Origin: Anaerolineales bacterium
Lineage (GTDB): Bacteria > Chloroflexota > Anaerolineae > Anaerolineales > Villigracilaceae
Length of the DNA: 12,351 nucleotides
Assembly (NCBI GenBank): GCA_025966435.1
Contig: JAICRQ010000046.1
Coordinates: forward strand, 1 to 12,351
Direction of reading: 5' to 3'
Shown: in pieces, positions 1 to 7,306 of the stretch
Position numbering within the stretch: the first letter of the stretch is position 1
How the letters are laid out: the number at the start of each line of letters is the position of its first letter
The notes under the pieces: generated by a model
Told to the model about the DNA's origin: nothing
The model's input: the letters and a program-made list of their open reading frames with translations, nothing else
The model's database searches: none
Program-made: the position numbers and the translations under genes

Positions 1-13
1 AAAATCCTTAAAT

Positions 14-31
14 CACTTTGTGCACTTCGTG
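14..31. repeat. Two tandem degenerate 9-mers
   Basis: The unit cactttgtg is followed directly by cacttcgtg, which differs at one base. The stretch lies between the hairpins below and the left window edge, outside any gene. Such 9-nt units are familiar as low-complexity intergenic repeats in many bacterial genomes. Only two copies are visible here, so the array may be a relic or may continue outside the window. Confidence 0.35.
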
Positions 32-54
32 TCCTCGCCGCCGAGGACGGCGGC
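31..54 (-). terminator. Possible weak terminator hairpins after the FAD oxidoreductase gene
   Basis: Two GC-rich hairpins compete for the same bases 13 nt beyond the stop of the minus-strand FAD gene. One pairs 31-37 with 42-48 (7 bp, 4-nt loop). The other pairs 37-42 with 49-54 (6 bp, 6-nt loop). No T-run follows on the minus strand, so this is a weak intrinsic terminator at best. It could instead be a 3' stability structure. Confidence 0.3.
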
Positions 55-66
55 TGGAGCTCTCGA

Positions 67-1221
67 TTAAACCACATTGTACTCTTTTATTAATCTTCCT
101 TCCTCGAAGCGTGCCAGGTCGAGCATGGAGACATCCACCGTTGAGAATGCGCCGTCCAAAATGTACTCACTCATCAGCTTGCCCGCGATCGGTCCGTGCA
201 TGAAGCCGTGACCGGAGAAGCCTGCACATATGGTAAAGCCATTCACAGGACTGCCTCCAAAAATCGGATGAGCGTCTGGCGTGATTTCGTAGAGCCCTGC
301 CCAATGAGAGGCGCGGCGGGCTCGTTCGAGTAAGGGCATTCGCGCGATGGCTGCTTCGAAATTGACCAGCTCGAACTCTTCGTCTACAGTTTGATCGAAT
401 CCAGGCGTTTCGTTCCGGTTGCTCATCCCGATGAGTAATCCATCGCCTTCTCGGTGGAAGTAGAGTGATTGCGTAAAATCGATCACAAATGGAAAATCTT
501 CCGGGATTTCCCTCAGGGCGTTTGTAGTGAACATTTGTCTTCGGAGCGGAACGATGGGGATCTGGACTCCTGCCATCTCGCCGATTACCCCTGCCCAGGG
601 GCCTGCTGCGTTGAGCACAAGACGTGCCTGGATCGCGCCCTGCGTTGTCTCCACGGCTTCGACCTGACCTCCACTGACGCGCATTCCGGTGACCTCTACA
701 CGCGTGAGAGCCTTCACGCCGAGACCTTGCGCCGCACGGACGTATCCCGCGACGACGCTATTCGGGTCCACCATCCCATCCTTTTGGTGGAATGTGCCTG
801 CAAGGGCGTCGTCAAATTTCATCAGTGGCAGGCGCGCCCGAACTTCGTCTCCACGCAAGAGCTGGGTTTGCACCCCGAGCTGATGCTGCAGTGCAATATT
901 GTGCTGGAAAGCCGCTGCATCTTTTTCATCGGTGGCAATGAGCAGGTAACCGCACTGGCGGTAGTTCACATCCTGCCCGATCTCCTCTTTGAAGCGTTCG
1001 AGCATCGGCAGGCTTTCCAATGAAAGTTTGACGTTGATCTCTGTGGAAAATTGATAGCGGACGCCGCCTGCACAACGACCCGTGGCGCCGGTGCCAAAAA
1101 ATTCTTCTTTTTCGAGCAACACGATATTTTTCATCCCGCGCCTGGCGAGATGATATGCCGCGCTGGCTCCCATCACGCCGCCGCCGATAATCGCGATGTC
1201 TGCTGTCTTTGGGATTTCCAT
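67..1221 (-). CDS. FAD-dependent oxidoreductase, DadA/sarcosine oxidase beta type
   Basis: A 384-residue cytoplasmic flavoenzyme of the DAO/DadA superfamily. It should oxidise a C-N bond of an amino or N-methyl amino acid to an imine; the exact substrate is not readable from sequence. The dinucleotide-binding motif GGGVMG is at 13-18 with the ribose-binding Glu37 closing strand 2. The segment GTGATGRCAGG (43-53), typical of the sarcosine oxidase beta/proline dehydrogenase beta branch, follows. LNAAGPWA (203-210), the late ITPDAHPIFG (313-322) and the FAD-contacting FSGHGFMHGP (335-344) are all present, so the protein looks complete. The ATG is preceded by a purine-rich GAGAGA. It is the last gene of the minus-strand run, 120 nt after the OCD-family gene, and the gap is largely an inverted-repeat element. 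Family assignment is firm; calling it sarcosine oxidase, D-amino-acid dehydrogenase or proline-type dehydrogenase would be a guess. Confidence 0.93.
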   Translation of the reverse strand: MEIPKTADIAIIGGGVMGASAAYHLARRGMKNIVLLEKEEFFGTGATGRCAGGVRYQFSTEINVKLSLESLPMLERFKEEIGQDVNYRQCGYLLIATDEKDAAAFQHNIALQHQLGVQTQLLRGDEVRARLPLMKFDDALAGTFHQKDGMVDPNSVVAGYVRAAQGLGVKALTRVEVTGMRVSGGQVEAVETTQGAIQARLVLNAAGPWAGVIGEMAGVQIPIVPLRRQMFTTNALREIPEDFPFVIDFTQSLYFHREGDGLLIGMSNRNETPGFDQTVDEEFELVNFEAAIARMPLLERARRASHWAGLYEITPDAHPIFGGSPVNGFTICAGFSGHGFMHGPIAGKLMSEYILDGAFSTVDVSMLDLARFEEGRLIKEYNVV

Positions 1222-1238
1222 TTTCTCTCTCGTTGTAC

Positions 1239-1333
1239 AGACCCTAAAGGTTTTACCAACTTATGATGTGTGGTTTGATCGGGATACTTATGTGGTTGGA
1301 AAACCTGCGTTATTTAAAAAACCTTTAGGGTCT
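1239..1333. repeat. 95-bp element with perfect 16-bp inverted ends
   Basis: The ends agaccctaaaggtttt (1239-1254) and aaaacctttagggtct (1318-1333) are exact reverse complements across a 63-nt AT-rich centre. The centre has its own imperfect direct repeat, acttatg plus tggtt (1259-1275 and 1286-1297). It also holds gttggaaaacc (1295-1305), which can pair with 1249-1260 instead of the far arm, so two foldings compete. The element fills most of the gap between the OCD-family gene and the FAD gene and would be the 5' leader of the latter. No target-site duplication is seen. It may be a dispersed or MITE-like repeat, a processing hairpin or a regulatory leader. No second copy was noticed in this window. 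Confidence 0.75.
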
Positions 1334-1341
1334 TAAGTGTT

Positions 1342-2331
1342 TCAAAAATCTACTTCGGTGCCGATGTTCATTTTGTGGGCGTTCGTCAATGCAACCTGCG
1401 CTGCCATTGCATCCTGCACAGCAATCCCCACTGATTTGAAATATGTAATTTCCTCTGCCGATTCCCTGCCGGGGCGATATCCCAGAACGACTTCACCCAA
1501 TTCACCACAAATATGGGTTTCGTCGAAGAGCCCCGCCCGAATCGGCTGGATGAGGTCACCTGCCTCCTCCAGGGATGCGGATCGGGAGTCAACGAAAACT
1601 TTTGCGCGTTGCAGAGTCTCTGCCGGAACTTCCTGCATCTCTGGTGTATAAGAGCCTACGGCCGAAATATGTGTACCCGGTTTCACGTCTTTGTCATCGA
1701 AGACAGGTCGGGAAGAAGTCGTCGCGGTACAAATAATGTCTGCGTGCTCAGTGGCTTCTTTGGGGCTTTGTGCCACGCGAAACTCTTGCCTTGCGAAGCC
1801 TTTGCTTTTCATCTCCGAAGCAAGGGCGTGCGCTTTCTCTGCATTCCTAGCATAAAGAAACACAGTTTCTATAGGTCGGGCAGTACAAGCGGCTTCAAGC
1901 TGCGTTCGTGCCTGCGCGCCGGCGCCAAAGATCGCGGCGACTTTGCTATCTTGACGCGCGAGCAGGTCAATCGCGGCGCCTCCTGCCGCGCCTGTGCGAA
2001 TGGCAGTGAGGGAACTGCCTTCGAGCAGTGCAATCGTTTGCCCTGTCTGCGGGTCAAACACCAGGACTGCTGCCTGGATGTAGGCGAGTCCGCGTGCCGG
2101 GTTGGTGGGGAACAGGGAAACAACTTTGATCGCCAGCGCGTCTCCCTGCTGCGAGTTGACGAACGCCGGCATGAATAGACTGATGGCTTCACTGTTTGGG
2201 ATGGAGAGCCGCGTCCGAAGCGGCACAACGGCTTTCCCGTTCGAAAGCGAAGCGTAGGCGTTTTTCATCGCCTCGATGGCTTCCTTCATCGGCAGTGCCT
2301 TACGGACGTCATCGGCGGTCAGAAGCAACAT
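1342..2331 (-). CDS. Ornithine cyclodeaminase/mu-crystallin family protein, probable imine reductase
   Basis: A 329-residue cytoplasmic NAD(P)-dependent enzyme of the OCD/mu-crystallin family, of usual length. The Rossmann motif GAGAQ is at 136-140. The numbering falls on that of Pseudomonas ornithine cyclodeaminase: Lys69 (AIKVV) and Arg112 (AIRTG) are kept, but the position of catalytic Asp228 is Tyr in VGSYTPEM (225-232). Known family members with a G-(S/A)-(F/Y)-x-P motif there include pyrroline-2-carboxylate reductases and other ketimine reductases. I therefore infer imine reduction rather than ornithine deamination; alanine dehydrogenase activity remains possible. The ATG has AAGG six bases upstream. 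The gene starts 13 nt after the lipoprotein stop and lies upstream of the FAD oxidoreductase on the same strand, a pairing that fits an oxidise-then-reduce route. Confidence 0.9.
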   Translation of the reverse strand: MLLLTADDVRKALPMKEAIEAMKNAYASLSNGKAVVPLRTRLSIPNSEAISLFMPAFVNSQQGDALAIKVVSLFPTNPARGLAYIQAAVLVFDPQTGQTIALLEGSSLTAIRTGAAGGAAIDLLARQDSKVAAIFGAGAQARTQLEAACTARPIETVFLYARNAEKAHALASEMKSKGFARQEFRVAQSPKEATEHADIICTATTSSRPVFDDKDVKPGTHISAVGSYTPEMQEVPAETLQRAKVFVDSRSASLEEAGDLIQPIRAGLFDETHICGELGEVVLGYRPGRESAEEITYFKSVGIAVQDAMAAQVALTNAHKMNIGTEVDF

Positions 2332-2344
2332 ATCAGCCTTATCA

Positions 2345-2968
2345 TTATGTGTTAGGGTCGCAGCCTTCCGGCTTTTGCCAGTGGTCGGTGATGGCTGCTT
2401 CCATATTAGGAGGGCGGCTGGATAGCCAGGGCTGATCGACGAAATTTGTCGCGCGCAACCCCTGCGAACACGGATCGTCCACCTCCTTGAGAGTCAGCGT
2501 ACCATCCTCCAGCGTCCAGGTGTAGACCCCGGTGTCGTGGTTACAGTAAGGATCGTTGAAGAAGTAGATCTTATCTTCAGACACCGTATACGAGCCGAGA
2601 CTGCGCCAGCCATTCATGGTGTAGTAAATTCTGAAGATACCCTTGTCCAAACTGAACTTCCAGAGACCGCTGTTAAGGGCATAATCGGGGCAGCGCCGGC
2701 AGGGGAATGGGGTAGCCAGGCGAGGGTTGATTTTCACATACGTGGCATCCAGGACAGTGGCTTCCTGCGGAGGCAGAGGAGTCGTCCACGGAACAGGGGT
2801 GCGCTCGAAGAGGGCATTCCAGATATCCGTGGGTGTGCCAGAAGGCTGTGAGCTCGCAGGGGAGGGCGTTTGTGTAACCAGCCCTGGATTTGACTGACGT
2901 AGCGGCGTGCAAGCCATACCTAAAATGAGGAAGATACTTAAGCTTAAGAGTAAAATTTGGTGTCTCAT
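2345..2968 (-). CDS. Hypothetical lipoprotein, possible lipocalin-like fold
   Basis: A 207-residue protein I cannot name. The N-terminus (MRHQ, then a hydrophobic run) ends in GMAC with Cys20 as the likely lipidation site; Gly at -3 is not ideal for a lipobox. Residues 30-70 are rich in Thr, Pro and Ser, a typical exported-lipoprotein linker. The rest is strand-like with repeated W/Y and Gly: GLWKF (101-105), SYTVSEDKIYFF (127-138) and YTWTLEDGTLTL (149-160). This resembles small lipocalin-like domains of uncharacterised Chloroflexota lipoproteins. Cys90, 93, 142, 167 and 203 could form disulfides outside the membrane, and Cys90/93 form a CxxC. A longer reading from 3022 begins inside the liv terminator and is unlikely; Met at 2977 is an alternative. 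It follows the liv terminator and precedes the OCD-family gene by 13 nt, so it may be an outer-surface partner of that pair. Confidence 0.75.
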   Translation of the reverse strand: MRHQILLLSLSIFLILGMACTPLRQSNPGLVTQTPSPASSQPSGTPTDIWNALFERTPVPWTTPLPPQEATVLDATYVKINPRLATPFPCRRCPDYALNSGLWKFSLDKGIFRIYYTMNGWRSLGSYTVSEDKIYFFNDPYCNHDTGVYTWTLEDGTLTLKEVDDPCSQGLRATNFVDQPWLSSRPPNMEAAITDHWQKPEGCDPNT

Positions 2969-2977
2969 GAGTAGCAT

Positions 2978-2986
2978 TTTATAACA
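2978..2986 (-). promoter_or_regulatory. Candidate extended -10 promoter of the lipoprotein gene
   Basis: On the minus strand TGTTATAAA matches the extended -10 pattern TGnTATAAT with one mismatch. It overlaps the T-run of the liv terminator and lies 9 nt before the chosen lipoprotein ATG, which would give an almost leaderless transcript. That fits the absence of a Shine-Dalgarno sequence. No -35 box is visible. Confidence 0.25.
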
Positions 2987-3018
2987 AAAACGCAGAGGCG
3001 TACCAGGGCCTCTGCGTT
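2981..3018 (-). terminator. Intrinsic terminator of the liv operon
   Basis: An 11-bp perfect stem (2989-2999 with 3008-3018, core cgcagaggc/gcctctgcg) with an 8-nt loop is followed on the minus strand by TTTTTGTTAT. It begins 18 nt after the livF stop codon. This is a textbook rho-independent terminator and separates the transporter from the lipoprotein/OCD/FAD genes. Confidence 0.9.
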
Positions 3019-3036
3019 GCAAGTGGTGCGGTATGT

Positions 3037-3750
3037 TTACTCCATGCCAAGGTAGGCTTTCTGGACGGTAGGATTCTTTCTGAGATTCTCTGCTGTATCT
3101 TTTAATACAATTTCACCTGTTTGAAGCACATAGCCCCGGTGCGCAACCGCCAGAGCCATGAGGGCATTTTGTTCCACCAATAAAATCGTGACGCCTTCTT
3201 TATTGATCTGAGCGATCGTATCGAAGATTAGCTCGACCAGCACCGGCGCAAGCCCCATCGACGGCTCGTCCATGAGCAACACATTCGGGCTGGCCATCAG
3301 GGCACGCCCGGTGGCAAGCATTTGCTGTTCGCCTCCAGACATGGTGCCTGCAAGCTGCGTGCGCCGTTCTCTGAGACGTGGAAAGAGACTGAACACCCTT
3401 TCCATGTTTCTTTTGATCTCTTCCTTGCCGTTGCGGCTGAACGCTCCCATTTCCAGGTTTTCCGTGACCGTCATGCGGGCGAAAACACCGCGCCCTTCCG
3501 GAACCATGGCGATGCCCTTATACACAATCTCGTGGGATTTGTATTTTGCCAGGTCTTCGCCTTCCAGCTTGACGTGACCTTCCCTCGGCCGGAGCAAGCC
3601 GCAGATCGTTCGCAGGGTAGTGGTCTTCCCTGCTCCATTGGCACCGATCAGCGTTACGATCTCACCCTTTTCCACCATTAAAGAGACACCTCTCAATGCC
3701 TGGATATTATCGTAGTAGGTGTGAAGGTTTTCAACTTCGAGTAGAGGCAT
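3037..3750 (-). CDS. livF: Branched-chain amino acid type ABC transporter ATP-binding protein LivF
   Basis: The second ATPase of the Liv/HAAT transporter; it pairs with LivG under LivH/LivM and drives uptake by ATP hydrolysis at the inner face of the membrane. The chosen ATG (MPLLEVENLH) has GGAG eight bases upstream and gives 237 residues, the usual LivF length. An upstream Met at 3789 would overlap livG and has no such site. Walker A GANGAGKTT is at 36-44, the signature SGGEQ at 138-142 and Walker B LLMDEP at 158-163. The switch position reads VEQN (192-195), Gln where most ABC ATPases have His; this is usual for LivF and not a defect. It is the last gene of the operon, 13 nt after livG and 18 nt before the terminator. 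Confidence 0.95.
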   Translation of the reverse strand: MPLLEVENLHTYYDNIQALRGVSLMVEKGEIVTLIGANGAGKTTTLRTICGLLRPREGHVKLEGEDLAKYKSHEIVYKGIAMVPEGRGVFARMTVTENLEMGAFSRNGKEEIKRNMERVFSLFPRLRERRTQLAGTMSGGEQQMLATGRALMASPNVLLMDEPSMGLAPVLVELIFDTIAQINKEGVTILLVEQNALMALAVAHRGYVLQTGEIVLKDTAENLRKNPTVQKAYLGME

Positions 3751-3763
3751 GGTTGGTTCTCCG

Positions 3764-4555
3764 TCAGGCAGCCGCTTGGACCAGACCACTTGCGGCGCCG
3801 CGTCCCAGGTAGGCTTCGATTACATGTGGATTATTTTGGATCTCTACCGGTGTGCCTTCTGCAATCTTTTCGCCAAAGTCCAGCACGCTGATCAGTTCCG
3901 AAATGCCCATCACCACGCGCATCTGGTGTTCGATGAGCAGGATGGTGACACCCAATTCATCGCGCAGGTGACGGATAAAATTCATCATTTCATGAGTCTC
4001 GCTTGGGTTCATCCCGGCGGTCGGCTCATCCAGCAATAAGAGCTTCGGTTTGCTGGCTAGCGCCCTGCCGATCTCAAGGCGCCGCTGTTCACCGTAGGGC
4101 AGGTTTTTCGCCATCATATCCCCGCGGCCTTTCAACCCGACGAAGTTGAGGATACGCCGGGCTTCCTTCAAAGCTTCAGCTTCCTCTTTCCTGGTGAGCG
4201 GACCTCTGAAGATTCCACCGATGAGCCCTGCCTTCAAATGTGGGTGCATACCCACTAAGATATTCTCCACGGAGGTCATATTTTTGAACAGGCGGATGTT
4301 CTGGTAGGTCCGTGAGATGCCTAGCTGCGTGACTCGATCCGGCGAAAGGCCGGTGATGTTGTGCTCTCCTAACAGGATGTCGCCTTCCTCCGGGGTGTAA
4401 AAGCCGGTCACGCAGTTGAAGAAGGTTGTTTTGCCTGCACCATTGGGACCGATGATGCTCTGAATGGCATTGTCCTTCATCTCAATATCGATTTTATTCA
4501 GGGCCACAAGTCCACCGAAGCGTTTGGTGACGTTTTTTGCAACTAATAGTGTCAT
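3764..4555 (-). CDS. livG: Branched-chain amino acid type ABC transporter ATP-binding protein LivG
   Basis: The first ATPase of the Liv transporter, 263 residues. Walker A GPNGAGKTT is at 36-44 and Walker B LLLDEP at 173-178, with the switch His210 in LIEH. The signature helix reads LPYGEQRR (152-159), the LPYG-type variant characteristic of LivG in place of LSGGQ. The C-terminal region EGTPVEIQNNPHVIEAYLG (233-251) is typical of the family, followed by a short Ala-rich tail. The ATG has AGGAG at seven bases. That ribosome-binding site shares bases with the livM stop codon (TAGGAG), so translation is probably coupled to livM. Both ATPases keep their catalytic residues, so the transporter should be functional. 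Confidence 0.95.
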   Translation of the reverse strand: MTLLVAKNVTKRFGGLVALNKIDIEMKDNAIQSIIGPNGAGKTTFFNCVTGFYTPEEGDILLGEHNITGLSPDRVTQLGISRTYQNIRLFKNMTSVENILVGMHPHLKAGLIGGIFRGPLTRKEEAEALKEARRILNFVGLKGRGDMMAKNLPYGEQRRLEIGRALASKPKLLLLDEPTAGMNPSETHEMMNFIRHLRDELGVTILLIEHQMRVVMGISELISVLDFGEKIAEGTPVEIQNNPHVIEAYLGRGAASGLVQAAA

Positions 4556-4561
4556 GTTCTG

Positions 4562-4567
4562 CTCCTA
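4562..4567 (-). promoter_or_regulatory. livG ribosome-binding site overlapping the livM stop
   Basis: TAGGAG on the minus strand contains both the livM TAG stop and the AGGAG of livG, seven bases before the livG ATG. This arrangement favours re-initiation by ribosomes finishing livM and supports the livG start. Confidence 0.7.
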
Positions 4568-6232
4568 ATCCGCGGCGGGCACCACGGCAGGTTCTTCTTC
4601 GTGGAGTTCTAGCTGACGGCGTTTTTCGGGCCATAAGCCTTCCGGTCTGGTCAACATCATGACGACCAGCAAGGCTCCATAAACCAAATAACGAAACTCG
4701 GCAAACTCACGTAAAAGGTCAGGGGCGGCGATCAAAACCAACGCGCCGATAAATACACCGGGGATCGAGCCCATCCCACCAATAATGATCAGGCTGAGCA
4801 CATTAATCGAGACCAGGAAGTTCATACTGTGGGGATAGACCGAGGTCAGCTTTGCGGCGAAGATCGCGCCGGCCAATCCGGAGAAGAGTGCGCCGGTGGC
4901 GAATGCCAACAACTTTGTGGATACATGGTTGATACCCATCGCCATGGCTACATCCTCATCTTCGCGCAGTGCCATCCAAGAGCGACCCAGGCGAGAATCC
5001 TTCAGCCGCCAGGCGATAAAGGCGACCAGTCCCAATCCAATCAGGAAAAGATAATAGAGTTCCTGTTGCGTATTCAGCACCAATGGACCGATACTTGGCT
5101 GGGCGATTCGCTGGATACCTTGTGAGCCTCCTAACCACGGGCGCAGCCAATCGGAAAGAACCAGCAGGCGGACAATTTCACCGAAACCAAGGGTCACGAT
5201 AGCCAGGTAGTCCCCACGCATCTTCAGCACAGGCAGACCAAGCACAAAGCCTGCCAGGAAGGAAGCCAGTAATGCAAAAGGCAGTGCTTCCCACCAGCTC
5301 ATGGTGGCAATACCCAGCTCTGGTGAGGTGAGGATACCGATCGTGTAGGCGCCAATCGCAAAGAACGCTACGTACCCCAGGTCGAGCAGCCCTGCGAAAC
5401 CAACGACGATGTTTAGCCCAAGCCCCATCAGGATATACATGCTGACGTTATCCAGAATCTCGCTAAAGAAGGTTCCCAGAATGAGTGGCAGGAAGAGTAA
5501 TATAAGTCCAGTTATTCCTATTGTCAGCCAGCGAGCCGCTGGTCGCTGTTGATTGAAGCTCTCTGCAGCATCTCTTTTGGGCCGCCCCCAACGCCAGTAG
5601 CTGACTCCGCCAACCAGCAGAAACAAGATGAGCGCTCCTATGATGGTCAAACCGCTCACCGCAAACAACTGTCTGACGATGCTTGACAGCGGACCCCACC
5701 TGAAGGAGACCGTAACGATCAAATCACGCAGTAGACCGATGAGCAGGACCCAAATAATTGCCTGTGTAAGCGCATGTCTGATTCGATCAGGAAGTAACAG
5801 AAAACCGGCAGCCGCGGCACCTATCAGCAGACCAAGGCCGAGCAGGATCACGATGCCAAGCCCGGTTCCCCGTCCAAAGGTGAGAATGCCATAGAGTTCA
5901 GGGGAGGCGTTAATAAGCATCGCACGCAGGTTGACCATGCTTCCTATGAGAACCAGCAGAGCCAGAATAGCGCTGCCTACCAGTCCGGAAAGCAGACCTG
6001 CCATAAAGAGATTGGAGTTTGTCAGTTGCCGATTGCGGCGAAGAGCAGCGTATGTTGACAGCAGAATGGGTGCAATGAATAAGACCTGTCCCATTGTGAA
6101 CACCCCACTCACAATATACCGCCCGCTAAACGCAGCCACCATACCGACCAGCGAGAGCAGAACAGCCACCGCGCCGCCCAGCAATCCAGCCTTGACGAAC
6201 TCCTTCCAACTGAAAGATGTGTTGGTTTCCAT
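4565..6232 (-). CDS. livM: Branched-chain amino acid type ABC transporter permease LivM with long N-terminal membrane extension
   Basis: One of two integral-membrane permeases of the Liv transporter. Residues about 235-535 are the LivM core: GLNIVVGFAGLLDLGYVAF (272-290), KMRGDYLAIVTLGFGEI (337-353), the coupling loop LGRSWMALREDEDVA (415-429) that meets the ATPases, IGGMGSIPGVFIGA (484-497) and RPEGLWP (529-535). At 555 residues it is much longer than the family's usual 300-425. The added N-terminal part (about 1-215) shows six likely membrane helices near 12-36, 40-64, 75-99, 122-147, 155-176 and 188-211, then a charged linker (214-232). It does not look like a second permease core and I do not recognise it. 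The extension is in frame with no break. The ATG has AAGGAAA upstream and starts 12 nt after livH. Confidence 0.93.
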   Translation of the reverse strand: METNTSFSWKEFVKAGLLGGAVAVLLSLVGMVAAFSGRYIVSGVFTMGQVLFIAPILLSTYAALRRNRQLTNSNLFMAGLLSGLVGSAILALLVLIGSMVNLRAMLINASPELYGILTFGRGTGLGIVILLGLGLLIGAAAAGFLLLPDRIRHALTQAIIWVLLIGLLRDLIVTVSFRWGPLSSIVRQLFAVSGLTIIGALILFLLVGGVSYWRWGRPKRDAAESFNQQRPAARWLTIGITGLILLFLPLILGTFFSEILDNVSMYILMGLGLNIVVGFAGLLDLGYVAFFAIGAYTIGILTSPELGIATMSWWEALPFALLASFLAGFVLGLPVLKMRGDYLAIVTLGFGEIVRLLVLSDWLRPWLGGSQGIQRIAQPSIGPLVLNTQQELYYLFLIGLGLVAFIAWRLKDSRLGRSWMALREDEDVAMAMGINHVSTKLLAFATGALFSGLAGAIFAAKLTSVYPHSMNFLVSINVLSLIIIGGMGSIPGVFIGALVLIAAPDLLREFAEFRYLVYGALLVVMMLTRPEGLWPEKRRQLELHEEEPAVVPAAD

Positions 6233-6244
6233 AACTTTGTTTCC

Positions 6245-7306
6245 TTATGCCTTGGCCTGTGTCAGGCGCTCCCCCAGGAGCCCAGACGGGCGGAAAATCA
6301 GGATGAACACCAGTATGGTAAAGGCGATGGCATCCTTCAACTGGTTGGGCGCGGGGATACCGAGCCCATCCAGGAACAGGCTTGGGCCGACGGATTCCAG
6401 TAATCCCAGCACCATGGCACCCAGAAATGCGCCCGGTACATTCCCAATGCCACCTAAGACTGCCGCGGTAAAGGCCTTGAGTCCAGGGAAAAATCCCATG
6501 AAAAAGTGGGCTACTGGAAACAAGAGCAGATAAAGAATTCCTGCAATGCCGGCGGATATCCCACCTAATGCAAAGGTTGTAGTGATCACTCGATCTACAT
6601 TAATACCCATCAACGCAGCCACTTCCTTATCCTCTGAAACCGAGCGCATGGCTTTGCCAATCTTCGTCCGTTGCACAATGGTGTATAGAACCAACATCAT
6701 GATGAAGGCGCCCAGGATGGCGACGGCCTGGGTCTTAAAAATTCGAACCGTCCCGATAAGCCAAAACCCACTAAAGATCTCCATGTCAGGGAAGGGTTTT
6801 AGTCCTGACCCATAAAGGCCACGAAATGTATACTGAAGGAAAAATGAGGCGCCGATGGCTGTAATCAGCGGAACCAAACGCGGCGCATGACGCAGGGGAC
6901 GATAAGCAATTCGTTCTAACAGGATCGCGATCGAGGCGGAAACAGCTGCGGAGACCAGCATGACGATCACCAGACTGAGTATTGGATAGGTATTCCACCA
7001 CCCAAGAGCGATCAGCGCCTGAGCAGCAAAAGTGGCGGTAAAGGGTCCGCTCATGAAGACCTCGCTATGGGCGAAGTTGATCATCCGCAGGATCCCGTAG
7101 ACTAAGGTGTATCCCAGCGCGATCAGGGCATACACACCTCCCAGCGCAAGGCCAGTAATGGTGAGATCGATCCAGGTGGATGTGGAATATTTTCCTGTAT
7201 TAAGTGTAACGATCGATCCCCAGATTACGCCGATCAAGATCAATATGCCAAGGGCCCATACAATGATGTCCGTCAATGTAACCCGTTGTGTCCAGTTACG
7301 AAGCAT
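6245..7306 (-). CDS. livH: Branched-chain amino acid type ABC transporter permease LivH
   Basis: The other Liv permease, 353 residues. The family block LGYTLVYGILRMINFAHSEV is at 64-83, the coupling loop with the EAA-like pattern IGKAMRSVSEDKEVAALMGI at 216-235, and VLGGIGNVPGAFLGA at 283-297; the end RPSGLLGE (339-346) is canonical. About 45 extra residues at the N-terminus add one likely membrane helix (12-32) compared with E. coli-type LivH of about 308 residues. The ATG has a strong AAAGGAG seven bases upstream. livH begins 176 nt after livK, with a stem-loop in between, so it may be expressed at a lower level than the binding protein. A weak promoter-like pair (TTGATA at 7404-7409, TATAGA at 7383-7388, 15-nt spacer) also lies in that gap. 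Confidence 0.95.
   Translation of the reverse strand: MLRNWTQRVTLTDIIVWALGILILIGVIWGSIVTLNTGKYSTSTWIDLTITGLALGGVYALIALGYTLVYGILRMINFAHSEVFMSGPFTATFAAQALIALGWWNTYPILSLVIVMLVSAAVSASIAILLERIAYRPLRHAPRLVPLITAIGASFFLQYTFRGLYGSGLKPFPDMEIFSGFWLIGTVRIFKTQAVAILGAFIMMLVLYTIVQRTKIGKAMRSVSEDKEVAALMGINVDRVITTTFALGGISAGIAGILYLLLFPVAHFFMGFFPGLKAFTAAVLGGIGNVPGAFLGAMVLGLLESVGPSLFLDGLGIPAPNQLKDAIAFTILVFILIFRPSGLLGERLTQAKA

Noticed and set aside
469..1023. 184-codon plus-strand open frame inside the FAD oxidoreductase gene
   Set aside because: Antisense to a well-recognised enzyme, with no domain, no ribosome-binding site and an atypical Cys/His-rich composition; a shadow frame.
1239..1333. The inverted-repeat element as a simple intrinsic terminator after the OCD-family gene
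   Set aside because: The arms are 63 nt apart and no T-run follows on the minus strand.
1513..2178. 221-codon plus-strand open frame inside the OCD-family gene
   Set aside because: Antisense to a conserved gene; Arg/Cys-rich with no recognisable motif.
2969..3022. N-terminal extension of the lipoprotein (18 residues from 3022)
   Set aside because: It begins in the stem of the liv terminator and would push the signal peptide away from the N-terminus.
3751..3789. 13-residue N-terminal extension of LivF
   Set aside because: It overlaps livG, has no ribosome-binding site, and the inner ATG with GGAG gives the standard 237-residue LivF.
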